A stretch of DNA of 64,000 bases from CAZMNY01 sp964567745 (GTDB lineage: Bacteria; Planctomycetota; Planctomycetia; Pirellulales; Pirellulaceae). Location of the stretch: the NCBI GenBank assembly GCA_964567745.1, contig CAZMNY010000001.1:253101-317100 (forward strand), in the 5' to 3' direction. A program made the position numbers and the translations under genes. A model generated the notes under the pieces. The model was not told the DNA's origin, searched no databases, and saw nothing but the letters and a program-made list of their open reading frames with translations. Positions 1 to 8,700 of the stretch are shown one piece after another (position 1 is the first letter of the stretch; the number at the start of each line of letters is the position of its first letter).

Positions 1-28
1 TGTTGGTTTGACAAGAAAAGGAGACGCC

Positions 29-1513
29 ATGTTCGGTCGTGGGCGATCAAAGTTTTTCATCGTGCTTCCCTTGCTCGTGCTGTCCGCCGCCCTTGGTTCG
101 TTGTTGTTGCCATCGATTTGGGGCCAGCCCCAGCCAGATCAGCCCCAGCCAAATCAGCCCCAGCAGAATCGGCCAGACGACTCGGCGGCCTCGAACGCGT
201 CCCCCAAGACGCCTGCCAGCCAGCCCAAGTTGGGAACTCGCAAACGGGGCGAGGACTGGCCTCGATTCTTAGGAGCAGGCATCGATAGCGTTTCCAAGGA
301 AACCGGCATCAACAAAGACTGGCGCACCAAGCGGCCGCCCATCGTCTGGTCTCGGCCACTCGGCGAAGGCTACGGTATCGGCGTTGTCTCGAAAGGGCGT
401 TTCTATCAGTTCGACCGTTTTGACGACAAGGCGAGATTGTATTGTCTCAACGCGGAGACAGGCGAGCAACTTTGGCAATTTGAGTATCCGACGACCTATC
501 GAGACGCCTACCAATACAGCGGAGGACCTCGCTGTTCGCCGCTCGTCGATGGTGACAACGTTTACATCTACGGTGTCGAAGGAATACTGCACTGCGTCCA
601 CGCGATAACCGGAAAACCGATTTGGAAAGTCGACGTTCAAAAGCAGTTTGGCGTGGTTCAGAATTTCTTCGGCGTGGGGAGTAATCCGGTCATTGTCGGA
701 GACCTCGTGATCGTGATGGCTGGCGGCAGCCCCGAGGAGGATCAATCGGTCCGAGCCGACAGGCTCGACAGCGTCTCGGCGAACGGCTCGGGAATCGTCG
801 CCTTCGACAAGCGTTCGGGCGAGTTCCAATATAAGGCGGGCGATGAACTCGCCAGCTACGCCTCATTGACCACGGCCAAGATCGGCGGCAAGGATTGGTG
901 CTTGGCGTTCGCACGCGGCGGCCTGCTCGGACTCGAACCGAAGACCGGGAAAGTCGAATTCCATTTGCCCTGGCGAGACAAATCGCTTGAGAGCGTCAAC
1001 GCTTCGACTCCAATCATCATTGGCGATCAAGTGTTGATCTCCGAAACATACGGACCAGGCACGGCCGTGTTGAATCTCACGTCTGGCAAGCCGAAGGTGG
1101 TTTGGGCCGATAGCGAACGCGTCCGCGAACGCAAACTGCAGACACACTGGAACACGCCGGTGCATCATGATGGCTATGTCTATGGAAGCAGCGGGCGGCA
1201 CACCGCGAACGCCGAGCTACGTTGTGTGCGGCTTAGCGATGGCAAAGTGCAGTGGAGCGTTCCCGATCTCACTCGCTCATCACTGCTCAAAGTCGACGGC
1301 CACTTCGTTTGTCTTTGCGAAGATGGCACGCTGATTCTGATTGAGATCAATCACACTCGCTTTAAGCCGGTTGGGTTGCTGAGCCTGAAAGATGAAAACG
1401 GTGATCCGATGCTGAAGTACCCTTGCTGGGCGGCGCCAATTCTATCCCACGGGCTACTCTACGTCCGAGGCCAGGACCGACTGGTGTGCCTCGAGTTGAT
1501 CGAAGCTGAGTGA
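29..1513 (+). CDS. PQQ-like beta-propeller protein, secreted or membrane-anchored
   Basis: A 494-residue protein. The ATG at 29 is chosen over an upstream TTG at 8 because AAAAGGAG lies 5 bases before it. Residues about 9-32 form a hydrophobic signal or anchor segment, followed by a Gln/Pro linker with short QP repeats. From about residue 75 to the end there are repeated beta-propeller blades of the PQQ/WD type, visible as 'LNAETGEQLWQF' and 'HAITGKPIWKV'. In planctomycetes this family is abundant and extracytoplasmic; ligand and enzymatic activity are unknown, and no PQQ-binding residues can be assigned. No partner gene is visible downstream, since the next gene is convergent. Confidence 0.85.
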   Translation: MFGRGRSKFFIVLPLLVLSAALGSLLLPSIWGQPQPDQPQPNQPQQNRPDDSAASNASPKTPASQPKLGTRKRGEDWPRFLGAGIDSVSKETGINKDWRTKRPPIVWSRPLGEGYGIGVVSKGRFYQFDRFDDKARLYCLNAETGEQLWQFEYPTTYRDAYQYSGGPRCSPLVDGDNVYIYGVEGILHCVHAITGKPIWKVDVQKQFGVVQNFFGVGSNPVIVGDLVIVMAGGSPEEDQSVRADRLDSVSANGSGIVAFDKRSGEFQYKAGDELASYASLTTAKIGGKDWCLAFARGGLLGLEPKTGKVEFHLPWRDKSLESVNASTPIIIGDQVLISETYGPGTAVLNLTSGKPKVVWADSERVRERKLQTHWNTPVHHDGYVYGSSGRHTANAELRCVRLSDGKVQWSVPDLTRSSLLKVDGHFVCLCEDGTLILIEINHTRFKPVGLLSLKDENGDPMLKYPCWAAPILSHGLLYVRGQDRLVCLELIEAE

Positions 1514-1545
1514 ACCGGCGCGACAAGTGAAATACTGCCGAAGAC

Positions 1546-1651
1546 TAGTGCTGTGTTACAGCTTGGAATTGGGATCGACAATTCGTTTGGTCAACGCCCG
1601 CCACGGCGAATCGGGTGCGCCACCCTAAAACTAAGGCGTAACGCAGCACTA
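1546..1651. mobile_element. Short inverted-repeat element 1 (MITE-like, TA target duplication)
   Basis: The ends are inverted repeats: ctagtgctgtgttac at 1545-1559 against gtaacgcagcactag at 1638-1652, 14 of 15 matching, with weaker pairing further in. Taking the outer TA at each side as a target duplication leaves about 104 bp with no coding capacity. A second element of nearly the same size with related ends and internal blocks lies at 27857-27963. TA duplications are typical of IS630/Tc1-mariner-type transposition, so this is probably a non-autonomous element; no transposase is in the window. Confidence 0.65.
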
Positions 1652-2521
1652 GCGGCTTCGGCGACGCAACATGTCGCCTAGCGCGTCTTTGGAGCACTTG
1701 AGGATCTCATGGTAATCTGCCGTTTCGAGATCCTCGCCGAGCAACTCGATCTCCCAGAATCCGTCATAGCCGCCCAGCGAGAGGGCGACGACGACATCGT
1801 CAAGCTGCAAAACGCCCTCGCCCAGAAAACATCGATTGGGCTCGCCCACCGGCGGTTCTTTGGCGTCGCCCACCTGCACGATAGCAATCTCAGACGCCAA
1901 CTCGGCAAGCCGATCAAATTCGACCGGTTGGTCTGCGAGGCAATACGTATCCAAAGCGAGCTTAAGGTGACTCGAGTCATACTCGTCAATCAATCGAGCC
2001 GACTCGTTGATGCCGTTGAGAAACGTAAAGTCGGCGCCGCAGCAGGCTGGCATCGGCTCCACCGCGAGCACAACGCCATGCTCCTCGGCGAACGGCAAGA
2101 TCTTGTCGAGCGCGGTGCGAAATAGGCGCCATGCGTGGTTTAGCGTGTGACCGCCTCGGGCACCGCTGTAGACGATCAGGCAACCGGCCTCGAGCTGTCC
2201 CGCCAGCACGATCGAATTATGGGCGTCAACAATGCTTTCTCGAAACGAGCGACCGTCGCTTCCGGTGAAACCTCCAGCCCACAAGAGACTCGAGACGCCG
2301 AGGCCGTGTTCGCGGAGCAACTCGCGACCAAGCTCCTCGCCATAGTCCGAGAGCTTCTCGCGCCAGACGCCGATCGCTTTGATGCCATTCGCCGCGTAGT
2401 GGCGTACGTCATCTTCGAACGACCAACGATAGGTCGTCAGCTCGTTCACGGCAATTTGATTCATCCGTGCAGTCCAGTAGGCGGCAAGATCAAAGTTGTC
2501 GACGATGGCAAGTCGAATCAA
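1649..2521 (-). CDS. Sugar phosphate isomerase/epimerase (AP-endonuclease-2-like TIM barrel)
   Basis: A 290-residue single-domain protein with features of xylose-isomerase-like TIM barrels: 'AVEPM' near the middle, 'LALDTYCLADQPVE', then 'VQVGDAKEPP' and 'FWEIELLGEDL', where Glu, Asp and His residues usually bind a divalent metal. Such enzymes interconvert keto sugars or inositol derivatives in the cytoplasm; the substrate cannot be read from sequence. The start codon is TTG, only 6 bases after the stop of the TraB-like gene upstream, so the two are probably one operon. The stop codon TAG falls on the terminal repeat of element 1, but removing the element would still leave TAG there. Confidence 0.8.
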   Translation of the reverse strand: MIRLAIVDNFDLAAYWTARMNQIAVNELTTYRWSFEDDVRHYAANGIKAIGVWREKLSDYGEELGRELLREHGLGVSSLLWAGGFTGSDGRSFRESIVDAHNSIVLAGQLEAGCLIVYSGARGGHTLNHAWRLFRTALDKILPFAEEHGVVLAVEPMPACCGADFTFLNGINESARLIDEYDSSHLKLALDTYCLADQPVEFDRLAELASEIAIVQVGDAKEPPVGEPNRCFLGEGVLQLDDVVVALSLGGYDGFWEIELLGEDLETADYHEILKCSKDALGDMLRRRSR

Positions 2522-2527
2522 TGCCGA

Positions 2528-3496
2528 TTACTCGGTCAAGTCCCAAGCGACGAGCCAATGCGATCCGCGACGGCGAAATCCAAAATCTCCCTCTAACCGA
2601 CGTTCCATATCCGGCAAATGGCCAGCGCCGTAAAACACCGCGAGTCGGCGCTTGCCAGCTCCCATCTGCTCACGCATCACGTCCAGCGCCTTCTTGTTCC
2701 GCTCGTTGATGATCGTCGTGCCATCGGGTCCGTTCAGAGCGTACATCGTGGCTTCCATCTGCTGGAATTGCTTGGCCATCACACGCTTCAAACGAGCCGA
2801 TCGGTCGCGCGAAACTAGCGCGAATAGAAACTGCAGATCGGTTGAGCCGCCGCCTTGCTGAGCCATGCTCTGGCCCATCATGCGAAAAAACAGTTGCGAG
2901 AAACTCTCGCCTCGCTTATTCATGCTCTTGGTAAACTCGGCCGGCGACATATCAGCGTGAACAAAGTTCTTCTTCTGATAGTCGATACAGTCCAGCTGAA
3001 ACTGAAGGTCGAGCATGTCCTTCATCATACGTTGCATGCCACTAAGCGCCGATGTTCCCTGACGTTTTTGCCCCTTGATGGGCCGAGCTCCTTCGGGAGC
3101 CACCAGCTCGTACAGCAATGCGTCGTACTGTTCGAACAGTTTGTTGAGCTTGTCGTAGTACCCCTTGTCGGCGATGTGGACGACGCCAATCAGGTCGACC
3201 GTCACACCGGGATAGCGATCCGATTCGTAGCGAGTGATCGACGTCTCCATCGCGACCGGATCGCCCTTGTCGTTATTTCGCAGTCGCAGGAATCGAGCGT
3301 TCTCGGCGACGGCCTTTTTCAGCCTCGCAGCGTCCCCTTTCTTGGAGTCCTGTTTCTTGGAGTCTCCTGTTTCTGCACCCTTTTTCTTGGCGGCGGGGGC
3401 TTGGGTGTCGACGGTGGCGGACGACTTGTCATCGGCAAACCCCGCTAGCAGGGAAGTGAGAGCCAGGATGACGCAACAAATTGGCGAGAATCGCAT
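2528..3496 (-). CDS. Secreted TraB/GumN-like protein
   Basis: A 322-residue protein starting at the ATG at 3496, which is followed at once by a signal peptide (MRFSPICCVILALTSLLAGF). An in-frame start 24 codons earlier would put a polar stretch before the signal and is not preferred. A Lys-rich linker follows, then 'VTVDLIGVVHIA' and, near the C terminus, 'VFYGAGHLPDMERRL'. The GxxH and GxGH motifs are those of the TraB/PrgY/GumN family, thought to be metal-dependent proteases. It lies 6 bases upstream of the sugar isomerase gene, suggesting cotranscription. Role unknown. Confidence 0.75.
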   Translation of the reverse strand: MRFSPICCVILALTSLLAGFADDKSSATVDTQAPAAKKKGAETGDSKKQDSKKGDAARLKKAVAENARFLRLRNNDKGDPVAMETSITRYESDRYPGVTVDLIGVVHIADKGYYDKLNKLFEQYDALLYELVAPEGARPIKGQKRQGTSALSGMQRMMKDMLDLQFQLDCIDYQKKNFVHADMSPAEFTKSMNKRGESFSQLFFRMMGQSMAQQGGGSTDLQFLFALVSRDRSARLKRVMAKQFQQMEATMYALNGPDGTTIINERNKKALDVMREQMGAGKRRLAVFYGAGHLPDMERRLEGDFGFRRRGSHWLVAWDLTE

Positions 3497-3622
3497 AGAA
3501 TGTCGCTCAGCTGTGAAGTGGGAACTGTTGGACAGCCGAAGTATACGCCAGCTAGAGTGCGCGAGCAATCAAGGTTGACCGCCAGAGCGAATCGGCTTTT
3601 TTTGGTTTTCTCGATAATCTAT

Positions 3623-3650
3623 TTGACGCGATGTCCAAACAAGGTAAACT
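3623..3650 (+). promoter_or_regulatory. Sigma70-like promoter of candidate small RNA
   Basis: TTGACG at 3623-3628 and TAAACT at 3645-3650 are separated by 16 bases. Transcription would start near 3656-3658, exactly at the foot of the first hairpin of the small RNA candidate. Confidence 0.5.
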
Positions 3651-3655
3651 GTTTA

Positions 3656-3723
3656 CTGCTGTTCTTCGGAACAGCAGCCTAGGTCTCCTCAGGTCCCTGC
3701 CCCGCCTGTGGAGACCGTTTTTT
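3656..3723 (+). ncRNA. Candidate two-hairpin small RNA ending in an intrinsic terminator
   Basis: Directly after a sigma70-like promoter there is a 9-bp stem closed by a C(UUCG)G tetraloop (ctgctgttc / gaacagcag, 3656-3677), then 4 bases, then a 12-bp stem with one T-T mismatch (3682-3693 against 3705-3716) followed by GTTTTTT. Together this would give an RNA of about 65-70 bases with almost no unpaired sequence before the terminator. It matches no RNA family I recognise. It could instead be an attenuator in a long leader of the barrel gene that starts at 4120. Confidence 0.5.
3682..3723 (+). terminator. Rho-independent terminator
   Basis: A 12-bp stem (ggtctcctcagg / cctgtggagacc) with one internal mismatch, an 11-base loop and a following T run. 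It ends the small RNA candidate. Confidence 0.7.
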
Positions 3724-4119
3724 GTGCGCTCACCGCATCTTCATGGCACTCGGTTCCATTCTTGGCTTTGACAGCAGTGCTGGTGCGCGCACCAAGTAAT
3801 GTGTTGCAACCAACTAGGAATTGAATTCGTTCCTTCCCTCGTCGATTGGCATTGCTCGCAAGGAAAGATGGCGGCCCATAGCCATCTCAAGACCAAATTC
3901 CCGCATTGGGCTTCTAGCCAGTCGACTCATCCCTCCTAGCTTAGGGACCTCACAACCGGAGTTTCGAGAAGAAGCCGGTTTTCCGTCAAGGCTTTCCTTT
4001 CCTACTCAACTTCTTCCATGTGCGCATCCGATACTACCGGCACACGCAATTAGGCAGTACGCGCCGTTTCCCATTTTGGGAGACGGCCAGGAAAGCGAAC
4101 GCCAAGGATGGGATGAGTT
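3724..4119. other. Intergenic region before the barrel gene
   Basis: About 400 bases without a convincing gene. A perfect 14-bp palindrome, tggtgcgcgcacca, lies at 3781-3794 and could be an operator. One open frame on the + strand crosses the region (3821-4171) but its composition is not protein-like. Confidence 0.5.
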
Positions 4120-5301
4120 ATGGCAATTTCTCAATGGACCACGCGTCTCGCGTCAATGCTGGCGGTTTTAGTAATGACAACCGCCGCTTTTGCGCAACAT
4201 CATGGGCCGGCGCAGCCCTATCACCCTCAAATGCACACGCCGTTTATCGATCCGATGGCATTTGATCCGGACTATCAGTTCTTTGCTCCAGCTGAACTGG
4301 GCACATTCGGCAACGGATGGAAAGCGAAGACTGGCTGGTTCGGCAAGTACGACCGCATGCATCTATTCATGACGCGGCCGGAACTCGAGCCATCGTACAA
4401 CGGCATGGACTCGTCCTGGGGCCATCGCGTCGCGATGGGCTACATGACCACCGACGACCATGGCTGGACGTTCGAGGGATTCAACTTTTCTGGCCCTGGT
4501 AACTTTGACGAACTCCTAATCGAGCGATCGGACCGAGTCAATGACGATGACACCGACACGAACAACGGTGGAGGTGGCGGCGGTGGCAACCAAGGTGACG
4601 ACCCCGTAATTCCAGTCGGAGACCGTAATGATCCGGAAACGGGCTCAAGGATCTTTAGGTCCTTGAGATCAATCAACGTCGCATCGCTCAATGGATTCGA
4701 ATTGAACAAGACGTTTCGTCTGAAGCAATTCCACAATGGAAGCTATCTCGAGCCTATCCTGGGCGTTCGATATCAAGTCTTCAACGACTTTCACCGACGG
4801 GATACGTATGGTCGAATTGACCCAACAACGGGTATACCCGACCCCATGGACCCCACCAACAATACCCAGGAACAGATCGCCATCTTCCGTTCCAACTGGG
4901 AAAACCACATGGTTGGCGCCCATTTAGGCGTGCACTGGTTTACCCGGAGACCACATTGGCAGCTCTCGAGCGACTTGAAAGTTTTTGCCACACAAAACTT
5001 CCAGTCACTCAATCAATCAACGGATTCGTTCGACACGTTTTACTCAACCGTAGGGGAGGGTGCCGATATCGACACCACTGCGGTGTCGCGGACTCTCGCC
5101 TGGGCCCATAACGACGAATTCGTTTGGGGTCTCGATGTGCGGGCGGAAGCGGCCTATGAGTTGACGCGAGACATTTCCTTGACTTGTGGAGTCCAGGTTC
5201 TCCACTACGTCCAAGGGATTGCTCGAGGCAATCAAGCTGACTTCAACGAAGAAGATCTGACACTGGTCGGTGCCACGTTTGGCTTCCAAGTGAACCGGTA
5301 A
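4120..5301 (+). CDS. Putative outer-membrane beta-barrel protein (BBP7-like)
   Basis: A 393-residue protein with a signal peptide (residues 1-25, ending TTAAFAQ). The ATG is preceded by AAGGATGGG. The body alternates short amphipathic strands with polar loops, including a loop at about 143-160 with a run of glycines flanked by Asp/Asn. The last third ('AYELTRDISLTCGVQVLHYV') matches the closing strands of the other two barrel proteins in this window (43843-44991 and 52176-53666). Planctomycetes carry many such paralogues; the function is unknown and a porin or surface role is inferred from architecture. A strong terminator follows. Confidence 0.65.
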   Translation: MAISQWTTRLASMLAVLVMTTAAFAQHHGPAQPYHPQMHTPFIDPMAFDPDYQFFAPAELGTFGNGWKAKTGWFGKYDRMHLFMTRPELEPSYNGMDSSWGHRVAMGYMTTDDHGWTFEGFNFSGPGNFDELLIERSDRVNDDDTDTNNGGGGGGGNQGDDPVIPVGDRNDPETGSRIFRSLRSINVASLNGFELNKTFRLKQFHNGSYLEPILGVRYQVFNDFHRRDTYGRIDPTTGIPDPMDPTNNTQEQIAIFRSNWENHMVGAHLGVHWFTRRPHWQLSSDLKVFATQNFQSLNQSTDSFDTFYSTVGEGADIDTTAVSRTLAWAHNDEFVWGLDVRAEAAYELTRDISLTCGVQVLHYVQGIARGNQADFNEEDLTLVGATFGFQVNR

Positions 5302-5326
5302 CTCAGAGAGCTGCTATCCCATCAAG

Positions 5327-5360
5327 AAAACGCCCTGCGGGTCCACGCAGGGCGTTTTTC
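5327..5360 (+). terminator. Rho-independent terminator after the barrel gene
   Basis: Stem aacgccctgcg / cgcagggcgtt with a 5-6 base loop and a T run. The A run on the other side would let it also act for the opposite strand. Confidence 0.85.
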
Positions 5361-5431
5361 GTTCTTGATCGTTGTTTGTCGTTGAGTTGTTTGTCGCTGA
5401 GTTTTCGCCGCACCGGTGTCCACTGCGTGCG

Positions 5432-5617
5432 TCACTTGCTTCCAGCAACTCGTAGCTTGCGAATCTCGTCGAGCTCAACAGTTAATCGATGTCGTAAAGG
5501 ACTCTCAGCTCGCAGTTCCTCAAGCAGCTCTTCGGCGCGCTCGAAAGCGCCGTCCTGGATTTCGTTGCCGTTAAATAGTCGAGTGAAACTGCGTTGGACT
5601 TCGTTTTCAGTCAGCAA
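5432..5617 (-). CDS. Small hypothetical protein (61 aa)
   Basis: A short acidic, helical protein containing 'FNGNEIQDGAFERAEELLEEL'-type sequence. An ATG start at 5632 is possible, but the sequence AGGAG inside that reading frame sits 7 bases before a TTG at 5617, which I take as the true start, giving a protein beginning near LTENEVQ. It lies downstream of the acyl-ligase fusion on the same strand, about 160 bases away. I do not recognise a family; codon use looks coding. Confidence 0.5.
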   Translation of the reverse strand: MLTENEVQRSFTRLFNGNEIQDGAFERAEELLEELRAESPLRHRLTVELDEIRKLRVAGSK

Positions 5618-5774
5618 AAGAAAACTCCTCATTCGTTGTATGGCGAAATGGGCGTAGGCCTAGTCGGTTATCTCGACGGAGATAACGAGCCGGACATCGT
5701 CCAGCGGCACGCATGATCACATTCTAGATCTCGTAGATCGATGTGCAATAGCAACTCTGTTCTTCGTGAGCGAA

Positions 5775-8700
5775 CTACGAGTCGAGTTGATTTGAAGACG
5801 CATTGTTGCTCGCGCTGAGTTGGCCAGCCGATCCGTTGAGCCGCGCTAGTTCGTCGGCCATGATCTCCGCGGTGCTGACGAGCTGCTCCTCGGTGTGGTC
5901 CGACGTGATAAAGAACCTCAATCGGGCCGCTGAGTCTTCCACAGCCGGGTAGAGGATTGGCTGTACATTAACGCCCCGCTTGTGCATGGCTCGCGAGAGC
6001 ATCAAGGCCGAACGGGAATCGCCCGTAATCACGGGCACCACGGGCGTGTTGTTGCCCAATCCTGTATTGAGGCCTCTCGATCGGCATTCGGCGAGGAATT
6101 TCCTCGCGTTGGTCTGCAGCCTTTCAACTCGCTCGGGCTCGTCCTCCATCAGCTTCAGTGAGGCCAGTGCGGCCGCTGCATTGGCTGGCGGAAGGCCCAC
6201 GCTGTAGACAAAGCCTGGCGACGTGTACTTGAGGTACTCGACAAGCTCCTTGCAGCCGGCGATATATCCGCCGCAACTGCCAAACGCCTTGCTCAGCGTC
6301 CCCATCCAGAGATCGACCGTTCTCGGATCGACATCGTAGTGCTCCGACAAGCCTCGACCATGCGGGCCCATCGTGCCCATCGAGTGGGCTTCATCGACCA
6401 TCAGGAACGTCTGATGGCGGTGTTTAACCTCGACAAACTTGGGTAGCTCCGGAAAATCGCCGTCCATGCTGTAAACGCCTTCGATCGCGATCAGCACTCG
6501 GCGGTAGGCGTGCCGCACCTGTTGGAGGATTTCGTCGAGCGCCGCCCAGTCATTATGGGGGAAGGCTCGTCGCCGAGCGCCGGAGAGAATGGCACCTTGG
6601 ATGATGCTGTTGTGGGCCAGGCTATCGTGGAGGATCAGGTCGCCGCGGCCGAACAGGTGGCCGATCGTCGATTCATTCGTGGCGTGCCCCCCCACATAGA
6701 GTATGGCGTCCTCGACCCCGATGAAGTCGGCGATACCCTGCTCCAAATCACGGTGCACCGGCTTCTCGCCCGAAACGAGCCGGCTCGCGGAAACGCTGGT
6801 CCCATACTTGGCGATGGCGTCCTGGGCGGCTTTCGTGACAATCGGGTCGCCCGACATCCCCAAATAGTTGTAGGACGCAAAACTGATCAACTCTCGCCCT
6901 TCGATCATCGTCCGATCATTGACGATCGATTCATGGACGCTGAAATAGGGGTTCTCCGCCCCCACGGCCCCAAGCAGCATTTCCTGCTGTTTAATTCGAT
7001 GATATTCCGGATAGGCGGCGAAATCGCAGTCTTGAGGAGCAACCTCGTATCCCTCCGGCCGCGGACCGATCTCGTCCTCATTGATCTCAGTGGCCGCGTT
7101 GACTGGATCGCAGCCGATGTACTCCTCGATGGCCGACGCGACTTCACGAACCGTCTCGACCTCGCCCAACAACTCTTCCGGAATCCGTCCGCCAAAAATG
7201 TTCTCGAGCTTGTTCACGATTTCCAATCGTTCGAGCGAATCGAGACCGACGTCGAGAACGATGTTCGTGTCGACATGCAGGTTACAAGCTCGCTCCTTAG
7301 CGACAATCTTGACCTGCTGGATAACATGCCCGACAACTTCGTCGTTAACCGGCGTCTTGTCGCTGTCGCTCGGTTCCGAGTCGTCTTGCATTGGCGCTTC
7401 CGCAGTCAGCGTCGAGGCGTCCCAGGAAAGCCACTTTGAGGCAATTTGCAGCGAGCCGTCCATGAATTCACGCTTGGTTGCAAAACGCTGGATTTTGCCG
7501 CTCGACGTTTTGGGAATCGAGTTGTAGCGAACTAGAATGACGGCATCGGGCGGAATCTCATGTTCGGCGTTGACGTCGCGCCGAATGGCTTGAATGACAT
7601 CGTCCCAGTCCTTGCGACGGGTGCGTTCGATTTCGCCGACGACGACGAGCCGCTCATGTCCGTCGACATCGACGGCAAACGCGGCGACTGCCCCAGACTG
7701 CAAACGCTCACTAGCGTTTTCCACAGTCAGCTCAATGTCTTGCGGGTAGCGATTGACCCCGTGAACAATGACCAGGTCTTTGCAGCGGCCGGTTACGAAC
7801 AGTTCGGCGTCATACAGAAAACCCAGGTCGCCGGTCCTGAGAAACGGTCCGTCGCCCGTGTCCGCAAGCGTCGCTCGAAACGAGGACTCGCTCTCTTCCT
7901 GTTTCTGCCAATATCCTTGGCCGGTACTGGGGCTCTTGACCCAAATCTCGCCAACTTCGCCCGGCCCCATTCGCACGCGTCGCTCCGGGTCGACGATAAT
8001 CAGCTTCTGCTCCGGCAATACTTTTCCGGAGCTGACAAGCACCCGAGCTTCCTCGTGGTCGTCGCCAACCGATTCGACGCGATGTTCATCCAATGCTCGG
8101 CCATTGAAGGTCTGCGTGACATATTGGTCCGGCTGATTCTTGCCGGTGACAATCAGAGTCGTCTCAGCCATTCCGTAACAGGGCAGAAACGCCTCACCGC
8201 GGAACCCGTAGGGAGCGAAACGTTTGCTGAAGGCGTCCAACGTTTGAGCTCGCACGGGCTCGGCGCCATTAAAAGCGACGGTCCAGCTACTCAAGTCGAT
8301 CCCATCGAGATCTTCATCGCGAATCTTGTCGACGCACCATTGGTAGGCGAAATTCGGCCCGCCCGAGATCGTCACTCGATGCTTCGATATCATATGAAGC
8401 CAGCGCACCGGGCGTTGCACAAACGCGGTGGGCGACATCATGACTATCGGCAGCCCGGAGAACACCGGCTGCAACACGCCGCCCACCAAACCCATGTCGT
8501 GATACGTCGGCAGCCAAGTCATGCCGAGACCCTGTCGCGTCGGCTGAAAACAGGAGACGATCAAACGGCAATTGTGAATGAGATTACGGTGCTGCAAGAC
8601 AACGCCTTTGGGCGTGCCAGTCGACCCGGACGTGTACTGAAGGACCGCGATGTGTTCTGGCGTGATCCCCGGGTCGCCCCACTCGTCCGCTCGCTCACTT

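Noticed and set aside
3821..4171. A 116-codon + strand frame upstream of the first barrel gene
   Set aside because: Sequence is Pro/Ser/Arg-rich without structure and overlaps the barrel start in another frame.
6510..7439. A 309-codon open frame on the + strand antisense to the PLP and carrier domains
   Set aside because: Same reason; the opposite strand has intact PLP and carrier motifs.
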